A stretch of DNA of 64,000 bases from Candidatus Bathyarchaeota archaeon (GTDB lineage Archaea; Thermoproteota; Bathyarchaeia; TCS64): the NCBI GenBank assembly GCA_026014875.1, contig JAOZHO010000027.1:62001-126000 (forward strand). The letters run 5' to 3'. The notes under the pieces are model-generated. The model ran no database searches, was not told where the DNA came from, and was given only the letters and a program-made list of their open reading frames with translations. This document shows positions 7,327 through 15,532 of this stretch, in pieces (the first letter of the stretch is position 1; each line of letters begins with the position of its first letter). The translations under genes were made by a program, and so were the position numbers.

Positions 7327-8277
7327 ATGTCGAGTCCTGTGACTGACCCCCACGCCCTGCGGCTGCTCAGGAGCATGATGGGAGGAGACCTCCCGGTAAT
7401 CAGCCCCAGGATAGGGTACAACGTCACGTATCCCAGGGTAGAAGAGGTCGCAGGGGTCACGGCGGACAGAGCCCAGGACCTCCTGAAGGACCTCACTGAA
7501 CAGGGCTACCTAAACAGAAACTTCTCGACCATGGTCTACAGATGCCCCTTCGACAACACCACCAGCCTCAGGCCCCGCCTCATCTGCCCCGTGTGCCAAT
7601 CCGAGGAGATCGAGAGGGTCCCCCTCATCGAACATATGACATGCGGCCACGTCGACCAGGAGAAGAACTTCGTCAAGGGCGAGCTTCTCCAGTGCCCCAA
7701 CTGCGGGAAGACCCTCAACCAGATAGGGGTCGACTACCGGAGGCCGGGCCACGCATACTACTGCCCCACATGCGGGGAATACAGCCCCTCCCCCATCGAG
7801 AAATGGTCCTGCAACGCCGAAAACCACGTGTTCGAGATGGAGGAGGCTGTGGCAGAGAAGCTCTACACCTACACCCTCAACGAGGCGAAGAGAGACGAGG
7901 TCTCCAAGGTTTTCGGGTTCATCGAGCCTGTGAGAGAGGCTTACATGAGATGCGGGTACGAGGCCGAGACATTCCAAATGGTGACGGGAAAGTCGGGGGT
8001 CGCCCATCTCGTCGACGTCTACGCCAAGAAAGGGGACGTGAAGCCGGTCACGAGCATTGCGAGGATACTTACGGACAAGGGGATAAAGCCTGAGGAGGTG
8101 CTGAAGCACTACGCGATCACACTGGATGTAGAGGTGACAAAACCCATTCTCATCGCGTCTCCACAGCTGGATAAAGCGAGCGAGGCCTACATGGACCAAC
8201 TGAAGCTCAAGGTCATCGAAGGCAGCAATTTCAAGACTATTATTGAAGAGTTCGAGGCATTCGTCTGCGAACAATAA
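7327..8277 (+). CDS. winged-helix and TackOD1-like zinc-ribbon signalling protein
   Basis: 316 residues. The N-terminal ~60 residues look like a winged helix (VEEVAGVTADRAQDLLKDLT). Then comes a multi-Cys region characteristic of the TackOD1 output domain: YRCPFDN, ICPVCQSEEI, MTCGHVD, LQCPNCGK, YYCPTCGEYSPSP and WSCNAENHVF (residues ~74-176). The C-terminal ~140 residues are an uncharacterised alpha/beta region (GVAHLVDVYAKKG, KPILIASPQLDKASE), possibly a degenerate receiver-like domain. TackOD1 was described as a signalling output domain largely confined to TACK archaea. Adjacency to a V4R protein and a BcsA-like glycosyltransferase suggests ligand-controlled regulation of surface polymer. 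Confidence 0.7.
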   Translation: MSSPVTDPHALRLLRSMMGGDLPVISPRIGYNVTYPRVEEVAGVTADRAQDLLKDLTEQGYLNRNFSTMVYRCPFDNTTSLRPRLICPVCQSEEIERVPLIEHMTCGHVDQEKNFVKGELLQCPNCGKTLNQIGVDYRRPGHAYYCPTCGEYSPSPIEKWSCNAENHVFEMEEAVAEKLYTYTLNEAKRDEVSKVFGFIEPVREAYMRCGYEAETFQMVTGKSGVAHLVDVYAKKGDVKPVTSIARILTDKGIKPEEVLKHYAITLDVEVTKPILIASPQLDKASEAYMDQLKLKVIEGSNFKTIIEEFEAFVCEQ

Positions 8278-8341
8278 TTTTCGAGAAAACACCACTTGCA
8301 TTATAATCCATAATAAATCCTTTTTCTCAAGCTCATCTCAA

Positions 8342-8350
8342 CATTTATAT
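8342..8350 (+). promoter_or_regulatory. TATA-like element upstream of rpoN operon
   Basis: The stretch CATTTATAT (8342-8350), after a T-rich tail of the preceding gene (CCTTTTTC near 8316-8325), is a good archaeal TATA box. A second, GGTTTAAAA, lies at 8427-8435. The first would start transcription near 8372; the second would start it close to the ATG at 8457. Apart from these and the mini-frame below, 8278-8482 shows no gene. Confidence 0.45.
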
Positions 8351-8456
8351 CTAGAGCATCTGTAAAAGGTCAGGTGCGCTGAGAAGAAAAGATGAGCCGA
8401 GTTCTCCTCCGAATGGAGTGGAAATAGGTTTAAAACTCCTCTCGCGCATGATCAGC

Positions 8457-8486
8457 ATGAAGTCAGAGGCTGAAAAAATACAATGA
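8457..8486 (+). other. leaderless mini-ORF overlapping rpoN start
   Basis: Nine codons (MKSEAEKIQ) end at a TGA (8484-8486) that overlaps the rpoN ATG (8483) in the form ATGA. Its ATG lies 26 bases from the centre of a TATA-like GGTTTAAAA, the spacing expected for a leaderless archaeal transcript. Translation of it would hand ribosomes to rpoN. The same layout occurs upstream of purS. It may be chance. Confidence 0.3.
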
Positions 8487-8710
8487 TCATACCAGTCAGA
8501 TGCTTCTCCTGCGGAAAGTTGGTGGGGGACAAATGGGAGTCCTTCTCCAAGAGGGTTGCGGCCGGTGAGCACCCCAAGGAGGCCCTCGACGACGTCGGAG
8601 TCGAAAGGTACTGCTGCAGGAGGATGCTGCTCTCCCACGTGGACCTCATAGACGACATACTGGAGTTCCATGAGAAGCGAGAGGTCGTCGATATCAGAGG
8701 CGAACGTTGA
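8483..8710 (+). CDS. rpoN: DNA-directed RNA polymerase subunit N
   Basis: 75 residues, start [20 protein letters not shown]. This is the RpoN/Rpb10 signature with the zinc-binding CxxC (CFSC) and the paired cysteines of [19 protein letters not shown]. It is slightly longer than the 60-70 residue norm because of a charged tail. It binds the Rpo3/Rpo11 assembly platform of RNA polymerase. Its stop overlaps the TTG start of rps2, and this is the first gene of the ribosomal/isoprenoid operon. The usual neighbours rpoK and enolase are absent here. Confidence 0.95.
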   Translation: MIIPVRCFSCGKLVGDKWESFSKRVAAGEHPKEALDDVGVERYCCRRMLLSHVDLIDDILEFHEKREVVDIRGER

Positions 8711-9324
8711 AAATGGATACTCAGCAAAGCGATACTCTCCTGCTGCCCCAGGAGGTGCTCCTGTCCGCGGGGGTCCACATCGGGACCCGGGTCAAAACCA
8801 AAGACATGATACCATTCATATACAAGGTGAGGCCGGACGGCCTCTTCGTCCTCGACATGGATAAGATGAACGAGCGGGTGAAGGTCGCCGCCAAGTTCAT
8901 CTCCAGGATGGACATCTCAAGAGTCGCGGTCGCCTCATCCAAGAGGTACGGGAGGCTGCCCGTCCACAAGTTCTGCGAGGTGACCGGAGCGCATCCCCTC
9001 GTCGCGCGCTTCACATCGGGAACCTTCACCAACCCGACGTACAGCCACTATTTCGAGCCCGTAGCGGTGATCGTCACCGACGCCCTCGCCGATCAGCAGA
9101 TCGTGGTCGAGGCCACAGCGGTGGGAGTCCCCGTGATAGCGCTATGCAGCACCGACAACAACCTCTCCAACGTTGACCTCATCATCCCCATCAACAACAA
9201 GGGGAGGAGGAGCCTCGCCATCGCCTACTGGCTCCTCGCGAGGCAGCTCAAGCGGGAGCTCAAAGAGCTCACCCCCGAGCAGGAGTTTTCGGTCTCTATC
9301 GACGATTTCGAGTCAACCATGTAG
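8707..9324 (+). CDS. rps2: 30S ribosomal protein uS2
   Basis: 205 residues, archaeal S2. [43 protein letters not shown], the central [21 protein letters not shown] and the later [24 protein letters not shown] are all standard signatures. TTG at 8707 is six bases after GAGG and overlaps the rpoN stop (TTGA); ATG at 8713 is a possible alternative. It is part of the small subunit body. The gene order rpoN-rps2-MEMO-mvk is the conserved archaeal arrangement. Confidence 0.95.
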   Translation: MKMDTQQSDTLLLPQEVLLSAGVHIGTRVKTKDMIPFIYKVRPDGLFVLDMDKMNERVKVAAKFISRMDISRVAVASSKRYGRLPVHKFCEVTGAHPLVARFTSGTFTNPTYSHYFEPVAVIVTDALADQQIVVEATAVGVPVIALCSTDNNLSNVDLIIPINNKGRRSLAIAYWLLARQLKRELKELTPEQEFSVSIDDFESTM

Positions 9325-9332
9325 GTGGGGGC

Positions 9333-10175
9333 ATGGGCGTCAGGCGACCTTGGGTTGCGGGAGCTTTCTACCCCGCATCGCCCGATCGCCTGAGGGACGC
9401 CATCGAGGAAAGCTTCACCCATCCCCTCGGCCCGGGTAAATTGCCCCAAAAAGGATCAAAAGAGAGGGAGATCATCGGCGTCGTCTGCCCTCACGCAGGA
9501 TACATTTACTCTGGCCCTGTCGCAGCCCACAGTTATTATCACCTAGCCTCTGAGAAGCCTCCTTCTGCAATCATCATCCTCGGCCCTAACCACACCGGCC
9601 TAGGCGGTCCCGTCTCGATGTGGGGCGAGGGAGCTTGGGAGACCCCGCTGGGAAACGTTGAGATCCACGAACCCCTCGCCAAGAAGATCTTCGAGGCGTC
9701 CGATATCATCGACATGGATGAATCAGCCCATCTCAGGGAGCACTCCATCGAGGTGCAACTCCCCTTCCTGCAGTACATCTACGGAGAGACGAGGATCGTA
9801 CCCATCTGCATGGGGTTCCAGGATCTGGGCACCAGCAGGGCGATCGGGAGAGCCATCGCCGAGTCGGTCGCCGGAATGGATGCACTTATCCTAGCCTCGA
9901 CGGATCTCACCCACATGGAGACCAAGGACTCCGCAGGGGAGAAGGATCGGGGAGTCATAGAGAGGATAGAGGCCATGAACGAGGAGGCCCTCCAATCCTG
10001 GGTGCGTTCCCAACGGGTGAGCATGTGCGGATACGGCCCAGTCTCAGCCACCCTCGTCGCGGCGAAGAGAATGGGAGCGACGAAGGCACAGCTCCTCGCC
10101 TACAGCACCAGCGGGGACATCACCGGGGACCTGTCCGCGGTGGTGGGCTACGCCTCAGCCAAGATTACGAGGTAG
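9333..10175 (+). CDS. MEMO1/AmmeMemoRadiSam family protein
   Basis: 280 residues, MEMO family (class III extradiol dioxygenase fold). VRRPWVAGAFYPASPDRLRD at the N-terminus, GVVCPHAGYIYSGPVAAHSY (metal-binding His), ILGPNHTGLG, the mid-protein LREHSIEVQLPFLQYIYG, and LASTDLTHM are the conserved blocks. The biochemical role in archaea is unproven, but the gene is nearly always placed between rps2 and mevalonate kinase, as here, so a link to lipid synthesis or translation has been suggested. It follows rps2 by eight bases with a GTGGGGGC ribosome-binding region. Confidence 0.9.
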   Translation: MGVRRPWVAGAFYPASPDRLRDAIEESFTHPLGPGKLPQKGSKEREIIGVVCPHAGYIYSGPVAAHSYYHLASEKPPSAIIILGPNHTGLGGPVSMWGEGAWETPLGNVEIHEPLAKKIFEASDIIDMDESAHLREHSIEVQLPFLQYIYGETRIVPICMGFQDLGTSRAIGRAIAESVAGMDALILASTDLTHMETKDSAGEKDRGVIERIEAMNEEALQSWVRSQRVSMCGYGPVSATLVAAKRMGATKAQLLAYSTSGDITGDLSAVVGYASAKITR

Positions 10176-10181
10176 AAAGCG

Positions 10182-11165
10182 ATGTCTGTTGAAGCCACGG
10201 CGCCCGGGAAGGCGATACTCTTCGGGGAACATAGCGTCGTCTACAGGGGTCCCGCCATAGTCATCGCCATCGACAGGAGGGCCAAGATCACCGCCAAGGA
10301 GAGGGACGACGAGAGGATCAGGTTCGACTGCCTCGACCTGGGATTTGAGGGATACTTCGAGGGCGATGAATACCACCCCGTCGCGGGGGAGGAATGGAGG
10401 GGGAATAGGCTCCAGGCGATGCTCGTCGCCGCCAGGAAGACGATGGAGCACATCGATAAACATTCAGGGCTCGACCTCACTGTCCGTTCCGATATCCCCA
10501 TAGCCGCAGGCCTGGGCTCCTCAGCCGCGATCTGCGTCGCGACGGTGGCGGCTACAGGGGAGCTGCTGGACGGTAACTTGTCACAGCAGGAGATCTGCGA
10601 CCTCGCCTACGAGGGGGAGAAGATGGTTCATGGTACCCCCAGCGGTGTCGACAACACCATCTCCACATTCGGAGGCGTGTTGAGCTATGAGACAGGCGTC
10701 GGCATTGAGAAGATCGATTTCCAGGGGGGACTCCCTCTGGTCATCGGGAACTCCAAGAGGAAACGCTCGACTCGGAGACTCGTCGCCCGGGTGAGAGCCC
10801 TCAGGGACAGGAACCCCGAGCTCGTGGATGGGCTCATCGACTCGATGGGGGAGGTCTCCCGGAAGGGCCTCGAAGCCATCAAGGCCAGAGACTATCCCAT
10901 GATCGGGGACCTCATGAACATAAACCACGGCCTCCTATCGTCGGTCGGGGTCTCCATCTCCAGGCTGGACATCCTGGTCCACGCCGCAAGGGGGGCAGGG
11001 GCATACGGGGCCAAGCTCACGGGGGCGGGCGGAGGCGGCTGCATGATCGCCATCACGGACCCCGATAAGCTCCGGGATGTCAGCAGGGCGATCTCCCGAA
11101 GCAGAGGAGAGCCCCATATCGTCAACATCAGCTATGAAGGGGTCGAGACTAGGAGGCTGGGCTGA
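10182..11165 (+). CDS. mvk: mevalonate kinase
   Basis: 327 residues, GHMP kinase family. The protein has a PGKAILFGEHSVVYRGPAIV N-terminal motif, the ATP-binding IPIAAGLGSSAAICVATVAA (motif 2), and the C-terminal KLTGAGGGGCMIAI (motif 3). HGTPSGVDNTISTFGG contains the catalytic Asp region. It phosphorylates mevalonate to 5-phosphomevalonate in the cytosol for archaeal lipid synthesis. It starts six bases after MEMO, and the next gene encodes isopentenyl phosphate kinase, confirming the pathway. Length is normal. Confidence 0.95.
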   Translation: MSVEATAPGKAILFGEHSVVYRGPAIVIAIDRRAKITAKERDDERIRFDCLDLGFEGYFEGDEYHPVAGEEWRGNRLQAMLVAARKTMEHIDKHSGLDLTVRSDIPIAAGLGSSAAICVATVAATGELLDGNLSQQEICDLAYEGEKMVHGTPSGVDNTISTFGGVLSYETGVGIEKIDFQGGLPLVIGNSKRKRSTRRLVARVRALRDRNPELVDGLIDSMGEVSRKGLEAIKARDYPMIGDLMNINHGLLSSVGVSISRLDILVHAARGAGAYGAKLTGAGGGGCMIAITDPDKLRDVSRAISRSRGEPHIVNISYEGVETRRLG

Positions 11166-11945
11166 CTGCAGGTCCTCAAACTCGGCGGATCCGTGGTCAC
11201 AGTCAAGGATCAGGAGTTCACAGCTGACCACGGGAACATCCGGAGGCTCGCCGAGGAGATCAGAGCCGCCTGGCCCACACCAGTCGTTATCGTCCACGGC
11301 GGGGGCTCCTTCGGCCATCCGGTCGCCAAGAAATATGGCATAGCAGAGGGCTTCACCTCGGATCGACAGATTCCAGGCTTCGCCAGGACCCACCAAGCCA
11401 TGGTGGACCTCAACGCCATCATCGTGAAGGCCTTCCTCGACGCGGGGATACCGGCTATGTCGGTGAGCCCGTCGTCGTTCATCGCCACGGACGACGGCCG
11501 GATGTTAAAGGTCGATTTCGAGATAGTGGGCAGGCTCGTCGTCCGGGGGGTCCTCCCTGTTCTGTTCGGGGATGCGGTGCTCGACAGGAAGAAGGGATTC
11601 ACCATTCTCTCAGGGGATCAGCTCGCGGTGCGCCTCGCCGTCTCCTTCGGGGCCACGAAGCTAATCTTCGGGGTCGACGTGGACGGCGTCTTCACATCGA
11701 ATCCCAAGCTCTCCCCCGAGGCGAGGTTGATCGACCGTTTGGAGTCGGATAAGATCGATGGATTCGTCAAGATCGGGGAGTCTCTGTCGACCGATGTCAC
11801 GGGCGGCATGCTGGGGAAGGTTTCTGAGGCTAGAGCGGCGGTCGGGGAGGGGGTCGAGGTTCAGTTCGTGAACGCCACGAAGCCCGACGTGATACTTAAA
11901 GCCCTCAAGGGGGAACCCGTAACAGGGACCATCCTGACGGGGTGA
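11166..11945 (+). CDS. ipk: isopentenyl phosphate kinase
   Basis: About 260 residues of the amino-acid-kinase fold: LKLGGSVVTVKD near the N-terminus, IVHGGGSFGHPVAKKYG with the catalytic His, GDAVLDRKKGFTILSGDQLA and FGVDVDGVFTSNPKL. It makes isopentenyl diphosphate from isopentenyl phosphate in the archaeal alternative mevalonate pathway. The family start (M-x-[IVL]-LKLGGS) can only be met by a CTG at 11166, directly after the mvk TGA. The next standard start, GTG 11193, would cut off LKLGGS, the phosphate-binding loop. Its stop overlaps the fni GTG by four bases. Confidence 0.93.
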   Translation: MQVLKLGGSVVTVKDQEFTADHGNIRRLAEEIRAAWPTPVVIVHGGGSFGHPVAKKYGIAEGFTSDRQIPGFARTHQAMVDLNAIIVKAFLDAGIPAMSVSPSSFIATDDGRMLKVDFEIVGRLVVRGVLPVLFGDAVLDRKKGFTILSGDQLAVRLAVSFGATKLIFGVDVDGVFTSNPKLSPEARLIDRLESDKIDGFVKIGESLSTDVTGGMLGKVSEARAAVGEGVEVQFVNATKPDVILKALKGEPVTGTILTG

Positions 11946-13042
11946 GGCCGCTGACGGAGATCGAGAAGAGGAAGGAGAGACACCTCAGATTATCGCTGGA
12001 TGAGAACGTCCAGTCCGACATAGGAACGGGGTTCGGGGACGTCAGGCTCATACACCGCGCCCTCCCCGAGATCGACCTCGACGAGATAGACACGGAGACG
12101 GAGCTCTTCGGGAAGAGACTCGCCTCACCCCTCATCGTCTCGGCGATAACAGGGGGAACAGGATTCGCCAAGGAGATCAACTCGACCCTCGCCGAGGTCG
12201 TAGAAGAGCTCGGGTTAGGGATAGGGGTCGGCAGCCAGCGGATCGCCCTCGAGGACCCCGGTGTGAAGCATACATTCACTGTTGTGAGGGAAAAGGCGCC
12301 ATCGTCCCTGGTCATGGGGAACATCGGCTGCCCCCAGCTCAGCATCGGATGGGGCGTCGAGGAGGCGAAGCGCTGCATCGACATGATAGGGGCAGACGCC
12401 CTCGGGATCCACATGAATCCCCTCCAGGAGGCCGTCCAACTCGGGGGAGATACGCAGTACAGGGGCGTACTGGAGAAAATTAAGGCGATAACAAGCGAGC
12501 TCGGGACACCGGTGGTGATGAAGGAGACCGGGGCCGGCATCTCCAGGGAGGTCGCCGTGAGCCTGGAGGCCGCCGGAGCATCAGCCCTCGAGGTGAGCGG
12601 CGTGGGGGGTACAAGCTGGGCGGCGGTGGAGCATCACATCGCTAGGGTCGAGGGGAAGAAGAGACAGGAAGCCCTAGGCGAGGCCCTATGGAACTGGGGG
12701 ATACCCACGGCCATAAGCGTCGTCGAGGCCAGCAAATCCACGGGTCTAAAGATCATCGCCTCGGGGGGGCTCAGGACCGGCGTCGAGATGGCCAAGGCGA
12801 TCGCATTGGGCGCAGATGCCGTGGGTATAGCGAAGCCCTTCCTCGAGAAAGCGGTTGAAGGTAAGGGGGCCCTCCTGGAGCATGTGGATGACATCCTGAG
12901 GGAGTTCAGGACAGTGATGTTCCTCGTCGGGGCTAGGAACGTGGATGAACTCAAAAAAGTTCCCGTCGTTGTCCTGGGGAGAACCTCGGAGTGGCTCAGG
13001 CTGAGGGGCTACGACCTCCAGAGTCTGGCAAACAGGGGATAA
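11942..13042 (+). CDS. fni: type 2 isopentenyl-diphosphate delta-isomerase
   Basis: 366 residues. FMN-dependent IDI-2 family: EIEKRKERHLRLSLDENVQ, the FGKRLASPLIVSAITGGTG block, GIGVGSQRIALEDP, MGNIGCPQLS, KETGAGISREVAV, the EVSGVGGTSW segment and the phosphate-binding ASGGLRTGVEMAKAIALGAD are the family blocks. It interconverts IPP and DMAPP. The start is GTG 11942 overlapping the ipk stop; operon position agrees. Length is normal for archaea. Confidence 0.95.
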   Translation: MRPLTEIEKRKERHLRLSLDENVQSDIGTGFGDVRLIHRALPEIDLDEIDTETELFGKRLASPLIVSAITGGTGFAKEINSTLAEVVEELGLGIGVGSQRIALEDPGVKHTFTVVREKAPSSLVMGNIGCPQLSIGWGVEEAKRCIDMIGADALGIHMNPLQEAVQLGGDTQYRGVLEKIKAITSELGTPVVMKETGAGISREVAVSLEAAGASALEVSGVGGTSWAAVEHHIARVEGKKRQEALGEALWNWGIPTAISVVEASKSTGLKIIASGGLRTGVEMAKAIALGADAVGIAKPFLEKAVEGKGALLEHVDDILREFRTVMFLVGARNVDELKKVPVVVLGRTSEWLRLRGYDLQSLANRG

Positions 13043-13095
13043 GGGCCGGAAGTTTCTGGAGATAACTTTTATCAGGTTTATTGGGCTCATACGAG

Positions 13096-14118
13096 ATGTC
13101 GGAGGAGGGAAAGACGGTCAAGGACTCGATATTGGAGAAACTCAGCACCATCGCGTCGAAGGTTGACAACTATATATTCAGCCTTCTCGAGGACCGGAAA
13201 CCTGCAGTCCTATACGAAGCGTCGAGGCACATCTTCCACGCCGGAGGGAAGCGCCTCAGACCATACCTCGCACTGAAATCCTGCGAGCTCGTGGGAGGAG
13301 ACCCCGGCCTAGCCCTCCCCTTCGCGGCGGGTCTGGAGATCCTCCACAACTTTACGCTTATCCACGATGACATCATGGACAACGACCCGATCAGGCGAGG
13401 AGCCCCCACGATCCACGCCAAGTGGGGAGTCCCCGTGGCCATCGCGAGCGGCGACCTCCTATTCGCGAAGGTCTACCAGGCGATGTACGCCTCGTACTTT
13501 GATGGTTCTTTGCCTTGTGACAGGGTCCTCGAGTCGATGAAAGCCGTTACGGAGGCCACCATCGGCATCTGCGAGGGTCAGGTCCTCGATGTCTCGTTCC
13601 CGGATACGAGGGACGTCTCCCCGGAGGACTATATAATCATGGTCGGGGGCAAGACCTCGGCACTCTTCAAGGCCTGCGCCGAGATAGGCGCCATCGTCGG
13701 GGGCGCCAATAAGGAGGATGTTGAGAGGCTAGGCTCCTTCGCATGGGATGCGGGGATAGCTTTCCAGATCGTGGACGACATCCTCGGCGCAACGGGCGAC
13801 GAGGAGACCCTGGGAAAGCCCGTGGGGAGCGACTTGAGAGAGGGAAAGAAGACGCTCATCATAGTCCACGCCCTAGAAAATGCCTCACCAGGCGAGAAGA
13901 AGGCTATACTCAAAGTGCTAGGAGACGAGAATGCGGGTCCTCGGGATATCGAGGCCGCCAACGAAGCCCTAGTGTCCACTGGTGCAATCGACTACGCCAA
14001 AAGGAGAGCGGGGGAGTACATCAGGAGCTCGAAGGAGAGCCTTGAAGCCTTCCCGGACATCCAAGCCCGCAGGGATCTATTGGAGCTAATCGAATACTTC
14101 AGCTCGAGGGACTACTGA
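13096..14118 (+). CDS. idsA: geranylgeranyl diphosphate synthase
   Basis: About 340 residues, trans-prenyltransferase. HAGGKRLRPYLALKSCEL, the first Asp-rich motif LIHDDIMDND, the lysine-containing GGKTSALFKACAE and second motif QIVDDILGATGDEETLGKP are present. Phe five residues before the first Asp-rich motif (FTLIHDD) fits GGPP chain length. The ATG at 13096 lies about 28 bases after a TATA-like AACTTTTAT, so it may be leaderless; an in-frame TTG at 13081 is the alternative. It makes the C20 chain for archaeal ether lipids and closes the isoprenoid operon, although it probably also has its own promoter. Confidence 0.93.
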   Translation: MSEEGKTVKDSILEKLSTIASKVDNYIFSLLEDRKPAVLYEASRHIFHAGGKRLRPYLALKSCELVGGDPGLALPFAAGLEILHNFTLIHDDIMDNDPIRRGAPTIHAKWGVPVAIASGDLLFAKVYQAMYASYFDGSLPCDRVLESMKAVTEATIGICEGQVLDVSFPDTRDVSPEDYIIMVGGKTSALFKACAEIGAIVGGANKEDVERLGSFAWDAGIAFQIVDDILGATGDEETLGKPVGSDLREGKKTLIIVHALENASPGEKKAILKVLGDENAGPRDIEAANEALVSTGAIDYAKRRAGEYIRSSKESLEAFPDIQARRDLLELIEYFSSRDY

Positions 14119-14129
14119 ATCCTCAAGGC

Positions 14130-14135
14130 TTTTTT
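14130..14135 (+). terminator. oligo-T terminator after idsA
   Basis: Six T residues follow the idsA stop by 11 bases, in the gap between convergent idsA and mer. This is the usual archaeal U-tract termination signal; no stable hairpin is needed. Confidence 0.4.
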
Positions 14136-14183
14136 CAGAGCTGTTGCTGTCCATGCTGAAAAATAAAAGAGGGAAGAAGGGTT

Positions 14184-15188
14184 CTAGTTCTCCTTGAAGT
14201 GGGGGAGAACTTCCTTCCCGAAGAGGTCGATGGACGCCCTCACGTTGGGCCCTAAGGGGCTCCCCGTGATGAAGTGCGTGATCCCGGTCTTGAACAGAAT
14301 GTCTATCTTCTCGGTGCACTGCTCTGGGCTGCCGCAGACGGTGAATACGTCGATCATCTGCGAGTCGACCGCCCCGAAGGCCTCGTCCCAGTTCCTGTTG
14401 GCGAGATCCGACTTTATCTTGTCCGCGGTCTCCACGGATATTCCGTGCTTCTCGAGAATGAATGGGGGGCTCCCGGCGACGATGTAGGCGACGACGGGAA
14501 CCACGGGCTTCCTCGCCTTCTTCTCGGTCTCAGCTACAGAGAAGGAGGTGTACGCTGCGATGTCCACTTCCTTGGGGTCTCTCCCCGCTTTCTCTGAGCC
14601 CTTGCGGATGAGCTTAACGGCTCTCTCGATGTCGTCAGGGTGGCTGGCGTTGATGAGGGCACCGTCTCCGATCCTCCCAGCTAGCTGGAGCATCTTCGGG
14701 CCCTGAGCCCCGATATAGATGGGGATGTGATCGGCGGTCTTGAAGTTGAATCTGGCCCCGCCCGTCGTTTTGAAAATCTTTCCGTCGTAGCCGGTTTTCT
14801 CCCGGACGATCTGGCGTCGGATGATCTCCACAGATTCCCTCACGGTCCTGAGGGGGGATTTCATCTCCACACCGGCCATCTCCAGGGTGGTCTTGTCCCC
14901 GGCCCCAATCCCGCAGATAACGCGGCCGGGGGCGATCTCGTTGAGGCTGGCGACGCTCTCGGCGGTCATCACCGGGTGGACCATGTAGGGGTTCGTGACT
15001 CCGGGGCCCAGCTTGATCTTGTCGGTGTAGTTCGCGATCATCGTGAGGCTCACGTAGACGTTCCTGTTGTTGAAGTGGTCTGTGATCCAGATGCTGTCGT
15101 AACCCAGTCTCTCGGCCTGGATGCAATAGTATGTGGTTCTCCAGTAGAGGTCCATGGGAACGAACTCTATGCCGAATCGCTTGATCAT
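14184..15188 (-). CDS. mer: F420-dependent methylenetetrahydromethanopterin reductase-like
   Basis: 334 residues, luciferase-like TIM barrel. RFGIEFVPMDLYWR, SIWITDHFNNRNVYVSL, KIKLGPGVTNPYMVHPVMTA, ICGIGAGDKTTLEMAGVEM, PIYIGAQGPKMLQLAGRIGDGALINAS and the C-terminal GSPLGPN follow Mer of methanogens closely along the whole length. Mer reduces methylene-H4MPT to methyl-H4MPT with F420H2 in the methyl branch of the Wood-Ljungdahl or methanogenic pathway. A related F420-dependent oxidoreductase cannot be fully excluded. It overlaps the small upstream gene by four bases, so the two are co-translated. Confidence 0.8.
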   Translation of the reverse strand: MIKRFGIEFVPMDLYWRTTYYCIQAERLGYDSIWITDHFNNRNVYVSLTMIANYTDKIKLGPGVTNPYMVHPVMTAESVASLNEIAPGRVICGIGAGDKTTLEMAGVEMKSPLRTVRESVEIIRRQIVREKTGYDGKIFKTTGGARFNFKTADHIPIYIGAQGPKMLQLAGRIGDGALINASHPDDIERAVKLIRKGSEKAGRDPKEVDIAAYTSFSVAETEKKARKPVVPVVAYIVAGSPPFILEKHGISVETADKIKSDLANRNWDEAFGAVDSQMIDVFTVCGSPEQCTEKIDILFKTGITHFITGSPLGPNVRASIDLFGKEVLPHFKEN

Positions 15189-15445
15189 CTGTCTACTCCT
15201 AGGCCCATCTCGTCGAGGATGGTTTTGGATCGCTCCTCGTCTGCCTTCATAGCGCCTTTCAGGAGGTATTTCAGCCCCTCGTCGCTGGAGAGCTCATCTC
15301 CCTTCCACTTGTAGAGTATCGCCTTGGCTACGGAACTCGGGACGGCCGCGCCCCCTTTCGCCTCGAGGAGAACGTCGGTGAGCTTCACGGATAGGTCGTT
15401 TCTCTCTTCGTCTTTGACCTTCTTGATAATATCCTGGTAGCCCAT
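15185..15445 (-). CDS. small hypothetical protein upstream of mer
   Basis: 86 residues, highly charged and helical (MGYQDIIKKVKDEERNDLSV; C-terminus TILDEMGLGVDR). No transmembrane segment or cysteine. Its TGA overlaps the mer ATG, so it belongs to the same operon and may serve as a partner or stability factor of Mer. I do not recognise a family. Confidence 0.7.
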   Translation of the reverse strand: MGYQDIIKKVKDEERNDLSVKLTDVLLEAKGGAAVPSSVAKAILYKWKGDELSSDEGLKYLLKGAMKADEERSKTILDEMGLGVDR

Positions 15446-15532
15446 ATCCTATAGGGCTAACCTCTATGTTCACTATATTTTTTTCGAGGCGCGAATCTAC
15501 GACAGGTTCCGGAGAAATGGGGCGTGCCCCAA

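Noticed and set aside
8370..8482. C/D-box-like elements in the rpoN leader (GATGAGC, CTGA)
   Set aside because: The boxes do not have the spacing or terminal stem of a guide RNA, and the mini-frame and TATA boxes explain the leader.
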